Assembly (NCBI RefSeq): GCF_039529835.1
Contig: NZ_CP154262.1
Span: forward strand, 2,480,001 to 2,544,000
Direction: 5' to 3'
Origin: Arthrobacter sp. TMP15
Lineage (GTDB): Bacteria; Actinomycetota; Actinomycetes; Actinomycetales; Micrococcaceae
DNA length: 64,000 nt
Part shown: positions 1 through 8,302 of the stretch, one piece after another
Layout: each line of letters starts with the position of its first letter
How positions within the stretch are numbered: the stretch's first letter is position 1
The notes under the pieces: generated by a model
What the model was told of the DNA's origin: nothing
The model's database searches: none
Seen by the model: only the letters and a program-made list of their open reading frames with translations
Position numbers and translations under genes: made by a program

Positions 1-3000
1 AAGGTAGAGCAGCAGGGCCGTTGGCTGGCCGACAAACTGAATGCCCAGGACAAGAAGATTGCCGCGCTGGGTTCGCGTGGCGATCTGGCCTACTCATCCA
101 TTGAGGACGGGGCAATCGTAGAGAAGGATCTCGACGGGAACCTTGTATCCAGCGTGGGTAAGCAGCATGACGGATCACACGTCCAAGTCCCCTACGTGGG
201 CCCGATTCCGGATGCGCCGGTAGCCGCTTCGCTGAAAGCCGTGCCGGGTGTGGTGGAGGTGCGCTGGTCGGGGAAATTCACTGGTGACGCTGTCTCGGCC
301 ATGGACTTCAAGCATGTGGCAGTGCATGTGTCTACGACTCCGGTTGTGGATGCGACACCGTCCACGCAGGTGGCGACGATCCGTGGCGAGCTGGGCGACG
401 TGGCAACCGTGACCGCTGTCGAGGGCATGCTCTATGTCGTGCTCGTGGCATGGTCCGCTGCAGGCAAGGCCTCTGACCCGTCCCCGGTGGCTGCGGTGGT
501 GGTCCCTGGCACAGTTGATCCCGGTTGGATCAATGACAAGCTGGATGATCTGGATGAGAAGTATGACGGCGTGATTACTGAGGCCGGGCAGCTGGGCACC
601 CGTCTGACGGATGCTGAAGCTGAGCTGGTCGTGCATGAGGGTCGTTTGTCAGCGAATGACACGGCGATGGGGACGTTGACGGGGACTACCTTGCCCAACC
701 TGCGTACTGAGTTGGACGCGGCGAAGGCAACACTGGACCCACTGCCGGGGAAGGTGGCTGAGTCTGAGGCTGCGATTGCCACTGCGCAGGGTCAGGTGAC
801 ACTACTCAAGGACACAACTGTCCCGGCCCTGTCCACGGACTTGACCGCTGCCAAGCTGCGCTTGTCCACAGCTGAGGGAACCTTGGCGCCGTTGCCGGGG
901 AAACTGGCCACCGCTCAGACAGACCTGAGTACGGCTTTTGTGCAGCTGGGTACGGTAGATAGTCGAGTTGCTGCGGCTAAGGCTGCTGCGCTGACAGCTG
1001 CCGCAACGGACGCAACAGCGAAGGCCAATCAAGCCAAGGTGGACGCAACAGCGGCTGCTGCTCTCGTAGCCCAAGCGAAGGCTGACACCGCCAAGGCCGA
1101 GGCACTGACCGCAGCCGCTACAGACGCCAAAACCAAAGCCGACGCAGCGCAGGCCGCTGCTGTGGCTGCGGCTAAGACGGCTACTGATCTTGCCGCAGCA
1201 GGTGCGAAGGCTGAGGCAATCGCCGCTGCGACACTGGATGCCAAAGCTAAGGCTGACGCGGCTCAAGCCGCTGCTGTCACGGCGGCTGCAACTGCTGCCG
1301 ACTCCAAGGTGGCAACCGCGAAAGCTGCAACCCTGACCGAAGCCGCTACAGCCGCGCAAACGAAAGCTGACAAGGCGCTGGCGGACGCAAAGCTTGACGC
1401 ATCCACTAAGGCTGCTCAAGCGCTGACTGATGCGAAAGCAGACGCCAAGCTAAAAGCTGATGCGGCACAAGCGGCAGCGATTACGGCCGCTGCTACCACT
1501 GCCCAGTCGAAGGCCGATGCCGCGAAGACGGACGCGATCTTCGCTGCGTCAATCACCGCCCAGGCGAAGGCGGATGCCGCGAAGGCAGATGCGATCGCGT
1601 CAGCAACAGCCACGGCGGCTGCTGACGCTAAGACCAAAGCGGACGCCGCTCAAGCTGCCGCTTTGGCATCGGCTAAGTCGTATGCTGACCTTCAAGCTTC
1701 GGGGGCCTCGGCCAGCGCGATCGCCACCGCAGCAGCTGACGCTAAGACCAAGGCTGATGCTGCCCAGGCGGCGGCTATTTCATCAGCGGCGGCGACAGCC
1801 CAGTCCAAGGCCGACGCGGCTAAAGCAGCGGCTATCTCAGCCGCTGCTGCTGATGCGACGACGAAAGCTAACGCAGCAACGGCAGTAGCTAACGTGGCAC
1901 AGGCCAAGGCCGACGCTGCGCAGGCAGCCGCAGGGGCAGCGGGGGCCAATGCCACAGCAGCGTTGACGATGGCCGGGTCCAAGTCCAAGGTCTATTACGC
2001 GACCGCTCTTCCTACGGGTGTGGCCACCGGTGACGGTGATTTGTGGCGGCAGCGTGACGCCGGGAATAACATCATCGGTGAATGGAGGTGGAACGGTACA
2101 CCGCCAGCCGGGGCATGGGTGAAGACGATGCTCAGTTCGGACGCGATCAGCAATCTCGACATAGGGAAGCTGAGTGCTGGTGCAGCGGCGATCGACACAG
2201 CGGTTATCAATAAGCTGGCAGTGCAGATTGCCACTGTTATCCAGCTAAATGCGGATCGTATAACTGCTGGGAAGATCACCTCTGGGCAAGTTGACACCAC
2301 CAACCTAGCGGCAGCGTTGGCAACGATTCTCAGCTTGAATGCTGACAGGATTACGGCTGGAACTCTCGGCGCGGCCAGAATCAACGTTACCGAACTGGCC
2401 GTCTCTATTGCCACGGTCATCAAGCTCAATGCCAGCGCGATAACCTCCGGCACCGTGGACACGGCCCGCTTGAACACCACCACCCTGGCCGCTTCTCTGG
2501 CAACGATCCTGTCACTGAACGCGGACAGGATCACCTCCGGCACGATCAATACTGCCCGGCTGAACGCGGAGGCCATCGCTGCTGCAACGGCAGCTTTCCA
2601 GACCGTCGACGTGAAGAACCTCTTCGCCACCACCGGCACCATGTCTGAGGCCGTCATAAGCAAGCTGTGGGCCGATGTGGTCATGTCCCGCAAGATCACC
2701 GCTCAGATGATTGCGGTAGGTGACTTCACCAACCTTGCGGCTGATGGCAACTTCACCGACTTGGCCAAGTCCAACTGGTATGGCTCAGGCGTCGTAGTGG
2801 CTGGTACGTCCGAGCCAAACAAGCTAAAAGTAATCGTGGCAGCATCCGGGAACAACGATCAGTCGAACAGGAACGAGTTTGATGTAAGCCCTGGTGAGCA
2901 AATCTACGGCTCCGTCTGGGTCTACGGTGAGGCTACTAACAAGGGTAACGGCACGCCCAATATTCATCTCCGAGTGAAGCTGGACAACGGCTCTTACCAA

Positions 3001-4518
3001 TGGCCTAGCTTCGCCATAACAACCCGCACGGCTGTATCCGGAAATTGGGTACAACTTACCGGAATGACAACCGTGCCGGCCAACGCCCGGTCCGCCATTG
3101 TGGAGTTTGCGGTCAGTAATAGCGCTGACGGTGTGGGCAATGTCTACTACTTCCGGCAGGTAAACGTTCGCCGCATGAACGCTGGTGAGTTGACGGTGGA
3201 TGGGACGGTGACGGCACGTCAGCTCGAAACCCAGCTTGTGCTGGCGACGGACATCATTGCAGGCAATCCTTTGGGGACGCACGCTAAGATGAACGCCAAC
3301 GGGTTCAGGGTGCTGGCGTCTGCGGACGGTGGAGCGCCCACGGAAGTTATCCGCATGGGGACCGATACCGATGATTACTTCGGTGTTGCGAACGCTACCG
3401 GTGAGCTGGTTGCTTCTATCACCAGCGGGGGCGATTTGTCCGCGCAGTCAGGTGACTTCGCCGGGGAAGTCAGCATCGCTGGCACGGCGTTGTCTGAGAC
3501 CCTGGACGCATTCCCGAAGGGACTCGTAGCGTGGGGTGGGCGTGGCACTGATGCGCGGTATTGGGCGGGCACGACACATCAGCCTTACCTGCACCTCGCG
3601 TTTGATACACCACCGAACCGGATGTTTCGGATCAGCTCGACACCCATTGGTGTGAACAGTGATGTGGCCACGGACGCTGTGGTCAACCTGCACGTGACGG
3701 GCGTGACAACTGGCGACGCACAGGCGACGCTGGCGACCCCCATCGTCGCCCAAGGAATTAGCGCTCAGGGTGAATTCACCACCCGACGCTCCCCGGTGAC
3801 ATTCAATCGCATCGTCAATGGTGGCGGGGCCACTTCTGTGGCGCTTCTGATCTCCTACGGAACGATTAGCGCAGGCCGGGCCAAGATCGCCACTAGCGGG
3901 GAGCTGCGGTCCGTGTACGTGACGGTTGAGGACATTGGGCCATCCCTTGCTCAGGTTGGGGAGTTCTTGGATGGGACCAGTGATGCGGCGCCCAGCGGTA
4001 CCGGTGGCGGGTCAACCACGCCACCTCCGGCGACCGTGACCAAGAACTACACCAAGACGTACTTTCCAAATGGAAGACGTTCCTTTGTCGGTTCTGGTGC
4101 GACGTACGACTACAACACCGGTTATATGTACTCCGGGCTCTCCCCTGCCGGATATGGAGATCTGTCTTCCATGGCAGTTTTCCCCTCCATGACCGGGGAT
4201 CTATCCGGGGCCACAATTACCAGCATCGAAGTGTACGTGTACTACGACTTCTGGTACCAAGGCTCTGGCGGTGACGCCTACATCGGGCTTCATGGGCAAA
4301 CATCGCTCACCAGCAGCAGGCCGGCCAAGACCTACGCGCATGCTGTCGCGCAACGATGGCCACGTGCAGCCGGGCGCTGGATCAAACTCTCTTCCTCCAC
4401 CTATGCCGGGTTCAAGGCCGGCACTCATCGAGGCATCACCCTCGGAGGGTCCGGTGGTGGTCTAGAGCGCTACGGCTACGCACACGACCCACGCATCCGC
4501 ATCAAATACACCAAGTAA
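1..4518 (+). CDS. phage minor tail / tail-fibre protein, 5' end outside window
   Basis: The reading frame is open from the first base of the window, with no stop before the GTG at 154, so the gene begins upstream and more than 1500 codons are present here. The order visible is: a short segment (about 55-120 nt) containing AALGSRGDLAYSSIEDG, which is typical of the end of siphophage tail-tip proteins; a fibronectin-like stretch (about 190-510); a coiled-coil region with two PLPGK-containing repeats; a long Ala/Lys/Asp-rich stalk (about 965-1970) built on the theme DAKTKADAAQAAA; a small YYATALPTG...DLWRQRD domain; four copies of a roughly 33-residue unit with LNADRITAGT (about 2160-2570); a jelly-roll, carbohydrate-binding-like module (about 2740-3180); and a C-terminal receptor-type region. 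It is followed by lysis genes on the same strand. Function is inferred as host recognition at the tail tip. Confidence 0.85.
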   Translation, partial: KVEQQGRWLADKLNAQDKKIAALGSRGDLAYSSIEDGAIVEKDLDGNLVSSVGKQHDGSHVQVPYVGPIPDAPVAASLKAVPGVVEVRWSGKFTGDAVSAMDFKHVAVHVSTTPVVDATPSTQVATIRGELGDVATVTAVEGMLYVVLVAWSAAGKASDPSPVAAVVVPGTVDPGWINDKLDDLDEKYDGVITEAGQLGTRLTDAEAELVVHEGRLSANDTAMGTLTGTTLPNLRTELDAAKATLDPLPGKVAESEAAIATAQGQVTLLKDTTVPALSTDLTAAKLRLSTAEGTLAPLPGKLATAQTDLSTAFVQLGTVDSRVAAAKAAALTAAATDATAKANQAKVDATAAAALVAQAKADTAKAEALTAAATDAKTKADAAQAAAVAAAKTATDLAAAGAKAEAIAAATLDAKAKADAAQAAAVTAAATAADSKVATAKAATLTEAATAAQTKADKALADAKLDASTKAAQALTDAKADAKLKADAAQAAAITAAATTAQSKADAAKTDAIFAASITAQAKADAAKADAIASATATAAADAKTKADAAQAAALASAKSYADLQASGASASAIATAAADAKTKADAAQAAAISSAAATAQSKADAAKAAAISAAAADATTKANAATAVANVAQAKADAAQAAAGAAGANATAALTMAGSKSKVYYATALPTGVATGDGDLWRQRDAGNNIIGEWRWNGTPPAGAWVKTMLSSDAISNLDIGKLSAGAAAIDTAVINKLAVQIATVIQLNADRITAGKITSGQVDTTNLAAALATILSLNADRITAGTLGAARINVTELAVSIATVIKLNASAITSGTVDTARLNTTTLAASLATILSLNADRITSGTINTARLNAEAIAAATAAFQTVDVKNLFATTGTMSEAVISKLWADVVMSRKITAQMIAVGDFTNLAADGNFTDLAKSNWYGSGVVVAGTSEPNKLKVIVAASGNNDQSNRNEFDVSPGEQIYGSVWVYGEATNKGNGTPNIHLRVKLDNGSYQWPSFAITTRTAVSGNWVQLTGMTTVPANARSAIVEFAVSNSADGVGNVYYFRQVNVRRMNAGELTVDGTVTARQLETQLVLATDIIAGNPLGTHAKMNANGFRVLASADGGAPTEVIRMGTDTDDYFGVANATGELVASITSGGDLSAQSGDFAGEVSIAGTALSETLDAFPKGLVAWGGRGTDARYWAGTTHQPYLHLAFDTPPNRMFRISSTPIGVNSDVATDAVVNLHVTGVTTGDAQATLATPIVAQGISAQGEFTTRRSPVTFNRIVNGGGATSVALLISYGTISAGRAKIATSGELRSVYVTVEDIGPSLAQVGEFLDGTSDAAPSGTGGGSTTPPPATVTKNYTKTYFPNGRRSFVGSGATYDYNTGYMYSGLSPAGYGDLSSMAVFPSMTGDLSGATITSIEVYVYYDFWYQGSGGDAYIGLHGQTSLTSSRPAKTYAHAVAQRWPRAAGRWIKLSSSTYAGFKAGTHRGITLGGSGGGLERYGYAHDPRIRIKYTK

Positions 4519-4530
4519 GGAAGGACCAGC

Positions 4531-4872
4531 ATGGCCGATATGAACCTACTCAAATACGCCAGGGCCCGAGACGACCGAGATTTCGTGTGGCGCGTTGCCG
4601 CAGCAATGACCATCGAAGCCCAATACAAGCTTGGCGCCAACCCGGACATGACCATTGAGGCAAGGAAACTCATGGACTGGGTCCTCGATAATCCCATGAT
4701 CGACGACCAACTCATGATCGCCTTTGCTTCCACAGATGAAACTGTGGCCGAGCACATCACCATCATGGACGGGGCAGTGAGAACCGCCAATGTCCCCGAT
4801 GAAGCTATCAAGAGCGTGGTAGGCCGGCACTGGGATCTGGTCGCAGCTCGACGGTTCGGGGCCAACCAATGA
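4531..4872 (+). CDS. small phage protein of unknown function
   Basis: This 113-residue soluble, acidic, helix-rich protein starts 12 bases after the tail-fibre stop codon, with AAGGAAGGA just upstream of the ATG as a strong ribosome binding site. It contains no membrane segment or motif I recognise. Its position between the tail fibre and the lysis genes suggests a late structural or chaperone-like accessory protein, but the sequence alone does not decide this. Confidence 0.75.
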   Translation: MADMNLLKYARARDDRDFVWRVAAAMTIEAQYKLGANPDMTIEARKLMDWVLDNPMIDDQLMIAFASTDETVAEHITIMDGAVRTANVPDEAIKSVVGRHWDLVAARRFGANQ

Positions 4873-4912
4873 CTGGCATCTGGCCCACAGTACGAATCTC
4901 GGAGGGCTAAAT

Positions 4913-5170
4913 GTGGAGCAAGCAGCAGCTGCAAGTCTCAGCAGCCTGTTCGCGCAACTCGGCGTTGCCGGGTTCATCCTGGCTGTCCTCATTGCCGGGG
5001 CGGTCTGGTATCTCAAAGCGTCCAAGGAGTTGCGGGAAGAAAAACGCACGGTCATCACCGACCTCAAGGCAGAACTCAAAGCAGCTACGGATGAACGCAA
5101 CCGTCTGCAGATGGAACTCTATAACTGCCAATATCCAGAATGGCGGGAGGCGGTAGATGAGCAGGCTTGA
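4913..5170 (+). CDS. small phage membrane protein with coiled coil
   Basis: This 85-residue protein has one membrane segment (about residues 17-33, GVAGFILAVLIAGAVWYL) followed by a charged heptad-like helix (residues 36-70). The GTG at 4913 is chosen because GGAGGG ends six bases before it; the ATG at 4911 is in another frame. Its 3' end overlaps the next gene. One membrane segment followed by a coiled coil next to an endolysin resembles holin-accessory or spanin-type proteins, but no specific family is recognised. Confidence 0.7.
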   Translation: MEQAAAASLSSLFAQLGVAGFILAVLIAGAVWYLKASKELREEKRTVITDLKAELKAATDERNRLQMELYNCQYPEWREAVDEQA

Positions 5171-5816
5171 GCGTAAGAAGTCCATCATCGGGTTCGCTCT
5201 GGTAGGTTTCGCGATCCTGCTGATGGGGGTGCTGATTTTTCAGAACCTCCAAGCCAACCTGGACCGCGAGAGCGCCCAGTCATCGGCGGCGGTTTCGGCA
5301 CAGCAGAAGAAGAGCCTTGCAGAGGAAGTCGCGGACGCGTGCCAGTCCGGGCAGGTCATCAAATCCGTGGCCGGTGTGGACTTGTGCGCACGGGCCGCGA
5401 CCATCGCCCAGCAGCCCGTCACCATTGAAGGCCCGGCAGGACCAGAAGGGCCACGCGGACTCCCCGGTACTGACGGCGCGGAAGGCATCGCCGGCGCGAG
5501 CGGGCCAGCAGGGAAACCCGGCACCAACGGCACGAACGGAGAGGACGGGCAGGACGGTGTGCCCGGCCTCCCTGGCAGTGCCGGAGCCGACGGGACAGCA
5601 GGTCCTATGGGACCGCCCGGACCCGCGGGCAAAGACAGCGCCACCGGCCCCAAGGGAGACACAGGTGATCCTGGTCCAGCCGGAGCCAACGGCACGGGGC
5701 CGGAGTCTTTCACTTTCGCAGACGCCCTTGGCCACACCTACAACTGCGAACCAGACCCACCCGGATCCGCCACCTACACCTGCACCACACAACCAGCCAA
5801 CCCACCGGGTGGCTGA
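5157..5816 (+). CDS. membrane-anchored collagen-like phage protein
   Basis: This 219-residue protein has an N-terminal membrane segment (residues about 9-28), a short helical region with Cys62 and Cys77, then an uninterrupted run of 23 Gly-X-Y triplets (residues 92-160), a one-step break, about six more triplets (164-181), and a C-terminal tail with two cysteines. Collagen-like triplets in phages usually build trimeric stalks. Here the stalk hangs on a membrane anchor rather than on a tail fibre, so the protein could sit on the surface of the lysogen. The start codon overlaps the end of the upstream gene, which suggests translational coupling. Function is unknown. Confidence 0.75.
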   Translation: MSRLERKKSIIGFALVGFAILLMGVLIFQNLQANLDRESAQSSAAVSAQQKKSLAEEVADACQSGQVIKSVAGVDLCARAATIAQQPVTIEGPAGPEGPRGLPGTDGAEGIAGASGPAGKPGTNGTNGEDGQDGVPGLPGSAGADGTAGPMGPPGPAGKDSATGPKGDTGDPGPAGANGTGPESFTFADALGHTYNCEPDPPGSATYTCTTQPANPPGG

Positions 5817-5835
5817 AACTTTTAAGGAGACCGTC

Positions 5836-5964
5836 ATGGCCGAACACGACGAAGTGCCCGATGAACTCAAAGACACTGACCACACCGTGCCACTGAGCGT
5901 ATGGCAACAGATACGGGCCGACGCTGCCCTGAACGCTAAGGAGGCAGAAGCCGATGGTCGCTGA
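5836..5964 (+). CDS. 42-residue phage protein
   Basis: A short acidic protein (MAEHDEVPDELKDTD...) follows a perfect AAGGAGA ribosome binding site at 5824-5830 and overlaps the endolysin start by 11 bases. The strong binding site and tight packing support a real gene. It has no recognisable domain or membrane segment. Confidence 0.6.
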   Translation: MAEHDEVPDELKDTDHTVPLSVWQQIRADAALNAKEAEADGR

Positions 5965-6865
5965 ACACATCACTAACCTGCCCTCGAGTAAGAGCTCGGG
6001 CAAGCGCTCACGTACTCAGATGCTCGTTGTCCACTCCGCTGAGACACCACTGGCGGCGGGGTATGCGGCATCGGTCACAAATAACTGGCTGAACCGTTCA
6101 GACGTTGAAGCATCGATCAACGCGTTCTTCGGCCCGGATACCACTGTCCGCAGCGTCAACACTGACCATGCGGCATGGCACGCAACATGGGCGAATGGCC
6201 TGTCTGTTGGTTACGAGTTCACTGGGTACGCAGCGCTCACCCGGGCGCAATGGCTCACGGCGGCTGGTAAGAACATGCTCGACCGTGCAGGCCGCGAAAT
6301 GGCTGCGGACGCCAAAATCTATGGCATCCCCCTGCGCTACCTCACAACGGCAGAAGTCAACGCGATTGCGAACGGCAACCAGACAATCAAGGGTATTGCC
6401 ACGCACGCGCAGATCGACCCCGCGAACCGCACCGACCCCGGCGCTGGTTTCCCGTTCGACGTCCTGATGGGCGCAATCAAGCGCTATTCAGGCACCATAA
6501 CTCCACCCCCCGCCAGTCCCCAAGGCGGCACCATCACACCCATCCAGGAGGATGAATTGTCTGCAAAAGACGTAGCCGAAATCAAGCAGCACATCAACGC
6601 GCTGCTCATCAACACATACACCAGCAACGGGGTGAAGAACCTTCCCGGCGTGCGCCCGATTCTCGTTGAAAATCAGAAACGAATGGGCGCACTGGCCGGG
6701 AAACTAGATGCCCAAACCGAGCTGATCAAGCAACTCGCCAAAGGTCAGGGCGTCACCATTGACTATGCCGAGGTCGAGGCGGCCGCCGCTGCTGGTGTTG
6801 CCAAGGCCATTGCTGACGGCGTGGATTTGGATGCGACCGTGACCATCAAGAAGGACGCACAGTGA
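5954..6865 (+). CDS. endolysin, N-acetylmuramoyl-L-alanine amidase (Amidase_2/PGRP)
   Basis: The first about 175 residues carry the amidase_2 zinc-site pattern: HSAETP near residue 27, AWHA near 75, GYEFTGYA, and THAQIDPANRTDPG near 155. This enzyme cleaves the bond between N-acetylmuramic acid and L-alanine of host peptidoglycan at the end of the lytic cycle. A proline-rich linker (about residues 180-195) leads to a helical C-terminal region of about 110 residues that probably targets the cell wall; no known binding repeat is obvious there. No signal peptide is seen, which fits holin-dependent release. The gene overlaps the holin-like gene by four bases. Confidence 0.9.
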   Translation: MVAEHITNLPSSKSSGKRSRTQMLVVHSAETPLAAGYAASVTNNWLNRSDVEASINAFFGPDTTVRSVNTDHAAWHATWANGLSVGYEFTGYAALTRAQWLTAAGKNMLDRAGREMAADAKIYGIPLRYLTTAEVNAIANGNQTIKGIATHAQIDPANRTDPGAGFPFDVLMGAIKRYSGTITPPPASPQGGTITPIQEDELSAKDVAEIKQHINALLINTYTSNGVKNLPGVRPILVENQKRMGALAGKLDAQTELIKQLAKGQGVTIDYAEVEAAAAAGVAKAIADGVDLDATVTIKKDAQ

Positions 6866-7212
6866 CCGGCCGGCGCGTGGCCACAGCGACTGACAGGGCC
6901 GACGCGATCCAACGGGCCGCTCGTACACTGTGGCAGGGATTCGGTCTGGATGCGGCTGCCATGGTCGGTGTGGGGCTTATCCTGCTGCTCGAGACTGGTG
7001 ATGTGACGTCCCCGCTTTTCTGGGGCGCTGTCGGCATCCTGACCATCAAGTCCCTACTCATGTCCTTGGCCGCGTATCTGCAGCGGCTCCGCAAGGCGCC
7101 CAAGCCTTTGCCGGAACCCCCACTGCCGGAGCCTGACCCGCTGCTCACCGATGACTACCACTCAGCAGTGGCCCGCGACCGCCAGGCAATCTATCCTGAC
7201 GACGACAAGTAG
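6862..7212 (+). CDS. holin-like phage membrane protein
   Basis: This 116-residue protein starts at GTG 6862 inside the endolysin stop codon. It has two membrane segments (about residues 31-47 and 51-72) separated by a short turn, and a proline-rich, acidic C-terminal tail. Two segments plus a charged tail directly after an endolysin is the usual arrangement for actinophage holins, which permeabilise the membrane to release the lysin. The assignment rests on topology and position, not on a conserved motif. Confidence 0.7.
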   Translation: MTGRRVATATDRADAIQRAARTLWQGFGLDAAAMVGVGLILLLETGDVTSPLFWGAVGILTIKSLLMSLAAYLQRLRKAPKPLPEPPLPEPDPLLTDDYHSAVARDRQAIYPDDDK

Positions 7213-7215
7213 GAC

Positions 7216-7264
7216 AGAAGCCCCCACCAGGTTCCTTCATGGAGCCGGGTGGGGCCTTCTTTTT
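7216..7264 (+). terminator. terminator of the prophage late operon
   Basis: An inverted repeat, AGAAGCCCCCACC paired with GGTGGGGCCTTCT, ends in a T-run just after the holin-like stop codon. This is a standard intrinsic terminator. Confidence 0.85.
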
Positions 7265-7492
7265 GTGTCCCACCCGGCAGCCGAAAAGACCTGCCCTAAT
7301 AATCGCTAAATTGCCCGAATAATGCCCGCTTATTCCGCAACAGCTGGTGATGCTGCGTGAGATCGCGGGAAGTGAGGGCAGCGGCGGAGGCACCTTGCCC
7401 CCTAGAGTCCGGTGATTCAGTCGGAGCGGCGGGGTATTCTCGTTATCTGTCGTGATTTATGCAAGCGCAACAATGGCCCTAAACAATGGGTT
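7265..7492. other. prophage end segment without a gene
   Basis: No coding sequence or known motif is evident in these 228 bases between the late terminator and the tRNA-like sequence. The stretch is likely the phage side of the attachment region. Confidence 0.4.
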
Positions 7493-7520
7493 TCCGGTTC
7501 AAGTCCGGAGGGGTGCACAA
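7493..7520 (+). other. tRNA 3'-end fragment, putative prophage attachment site (attR)
   Basis: The sequence has an exact T-arm (TCCGG, loop TTCAAGT, CCGGA) followed by GGGGTGCA, which has the form of an acceptor-stem 3' strand plus discriminator. No D-arm, anticodon arm or matching GCACCCC 5' strand precedes it, so it is not a complete tRNA. A bare tRNA 3' end at the edge of a phage late region is what integration into a tRNA gene leaves behind. The acceptor sequence would suit tRNA-Lys, but I cannot confirm which tRNA it is. Confidence 0.7.
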
Positions 7521-7525
7521 AGTGA

Positions 7526-7570
7526 AACCGCTTCAACGCTGGCTTGCGCCGGGGTTGGAGCGGTTTTTTT
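7526..7570 (+). terminator. intrinsic terminator after the tRNA 3' end
   Basis: A 12-bp stem (AACCGCTTCAAC with GTTGGAGCGGTT, one G-U pair) is followed by seven T residues. It lies 9 bases after the tRNA 3' fragment and is probably the native terminator of the tRNA gene into which the phage inserted, so chromosomal DNA would begin here. Confidence 0.85.
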
Positions 7571-7668
7571 ATGCCCCAACGTCATAGTTGAGGCCGAACT
7601 CTTTGCCCTCGAAGGCTGCATCCCACGAATCGAAGCCATCCTGTGATGGCTGAACAAGCCAGTGATTT

Positions 7669-8154
7669 CTAAGTCCGTGCGAAGACTGTGATCCAGAATT
7701 CGGTGCCGGGATCGACGGTGACTTCAATAGTCTGCTCTTTCGACGGGTCATCGACTGGATACGCAACCGAGGCCCCGCCTTGCATTGTGCAAACGGCGCT
7801 GCCCCATCCAGACTCCTTCTGAACGATGCTGGTTTTCCAATCACCTGATCCACCGCAATTCACGGTTGTCCCCAGATTCTTGTACCCCTCTGGCAGTGGG
7901 TCGAGGTGAATTGTTGTTGAGCCTGTACCGCTAAATTGCTTCAGGACCAGTCCTGTTGGCGTCGCATTCTCCACCCTTGATTTTTGGACCTCAAAAACTA
8001 TCGCTTCGTGAGCTATCGAAGGGCTCGAAGTTGACGTTTCCGCGCTCCCTGATGTCGGGGCAGGGGATGAATCAACGCCAGTGCAGCCAGACAGGACAAG
8101 AGCAAGCAACCCAATGGTGCACAATAATGACGGCAAGGTACTTTTCTTATCCAT
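7669..8154 (-). CDS. putative secreted lipoprotein
   Basis: The protein has a lysine-rich start (MDKKSTLP), a hydrophobic stretch and the lipobox LVLSGC, then a Ser/Thr/Pro linker typical of actinobacterial lipoproteins. The mature domain of about 120 residues has two cysteines that could pair (VNCGGSG and AVCTMQG) and ends in a beta-rich segment. The ATG at 8154 is preferred over in-frame upstream codons because it places the signal peptide at the N-terminus. No family is recognised. It is the first gene on the host side of the prophage boundary. Confidence 0.75.
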   Translation of the reverse strand: MDKKSTLPSLLCTIGLLALVLSGCTGVDSSPAPTSGSAETSTSSPSIAHEAIVFEVQKSRVENATPTGLVLKQFSGTGSTTIHLDPLPEGYKNLGTTVNCGGSGDWKTSIVQKESGWGSAVCTMQGGASVAYPVDDPSKEQTIEVTVDPGTEFWITVFART

Positions 8155-8253
8155 AAGTGCGAGCCTACAACTCACGCCGCAGGAGAGGGACACTGGCTGA
8201 GCCGGTTCGGCGGTACTGACAACTACGCATAGGTCAGCCTCAATAGGACTTCT

Positions 8254-8300
8254 TGTCAACCCCAGCTTGACAATAATGGCGCGTCAACCTTAAGTTGACG
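8254..8300 (+). promoter_or_regulatory. two palindromes upstream of the HTH gene
   Basis: TGTCAA (8254-8259) and TTGACA (8267-8272) form one inverted repeat. CGTCAAC (8282-8288) and GTTGACG (8294-8300) form a second, ending two bases before the ATG at 8303. Both share the GTCAA/TTGAC half-site, which suggests an operator pair. No Shine-Dalgarno sequence is present in the gap, so the gene may be leaderless or the site may block translation starts. Confidence 0.5.
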
Positions 8301-8302
8301 TT

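Noticed and set aside
802-1988. Long open frames on the minus strand opposite the tail gene
   Set aside because: They arise from the Ala-rich plus-strand repeats; the products are Ser/Arg/Cys- or Ala/Val-rich and lack ribosome binding sites.
7452-7646. Open frame across the attachment site
   Set aside because: It runs through the tRNA fragment and the terminator hairpin, so it is chance.
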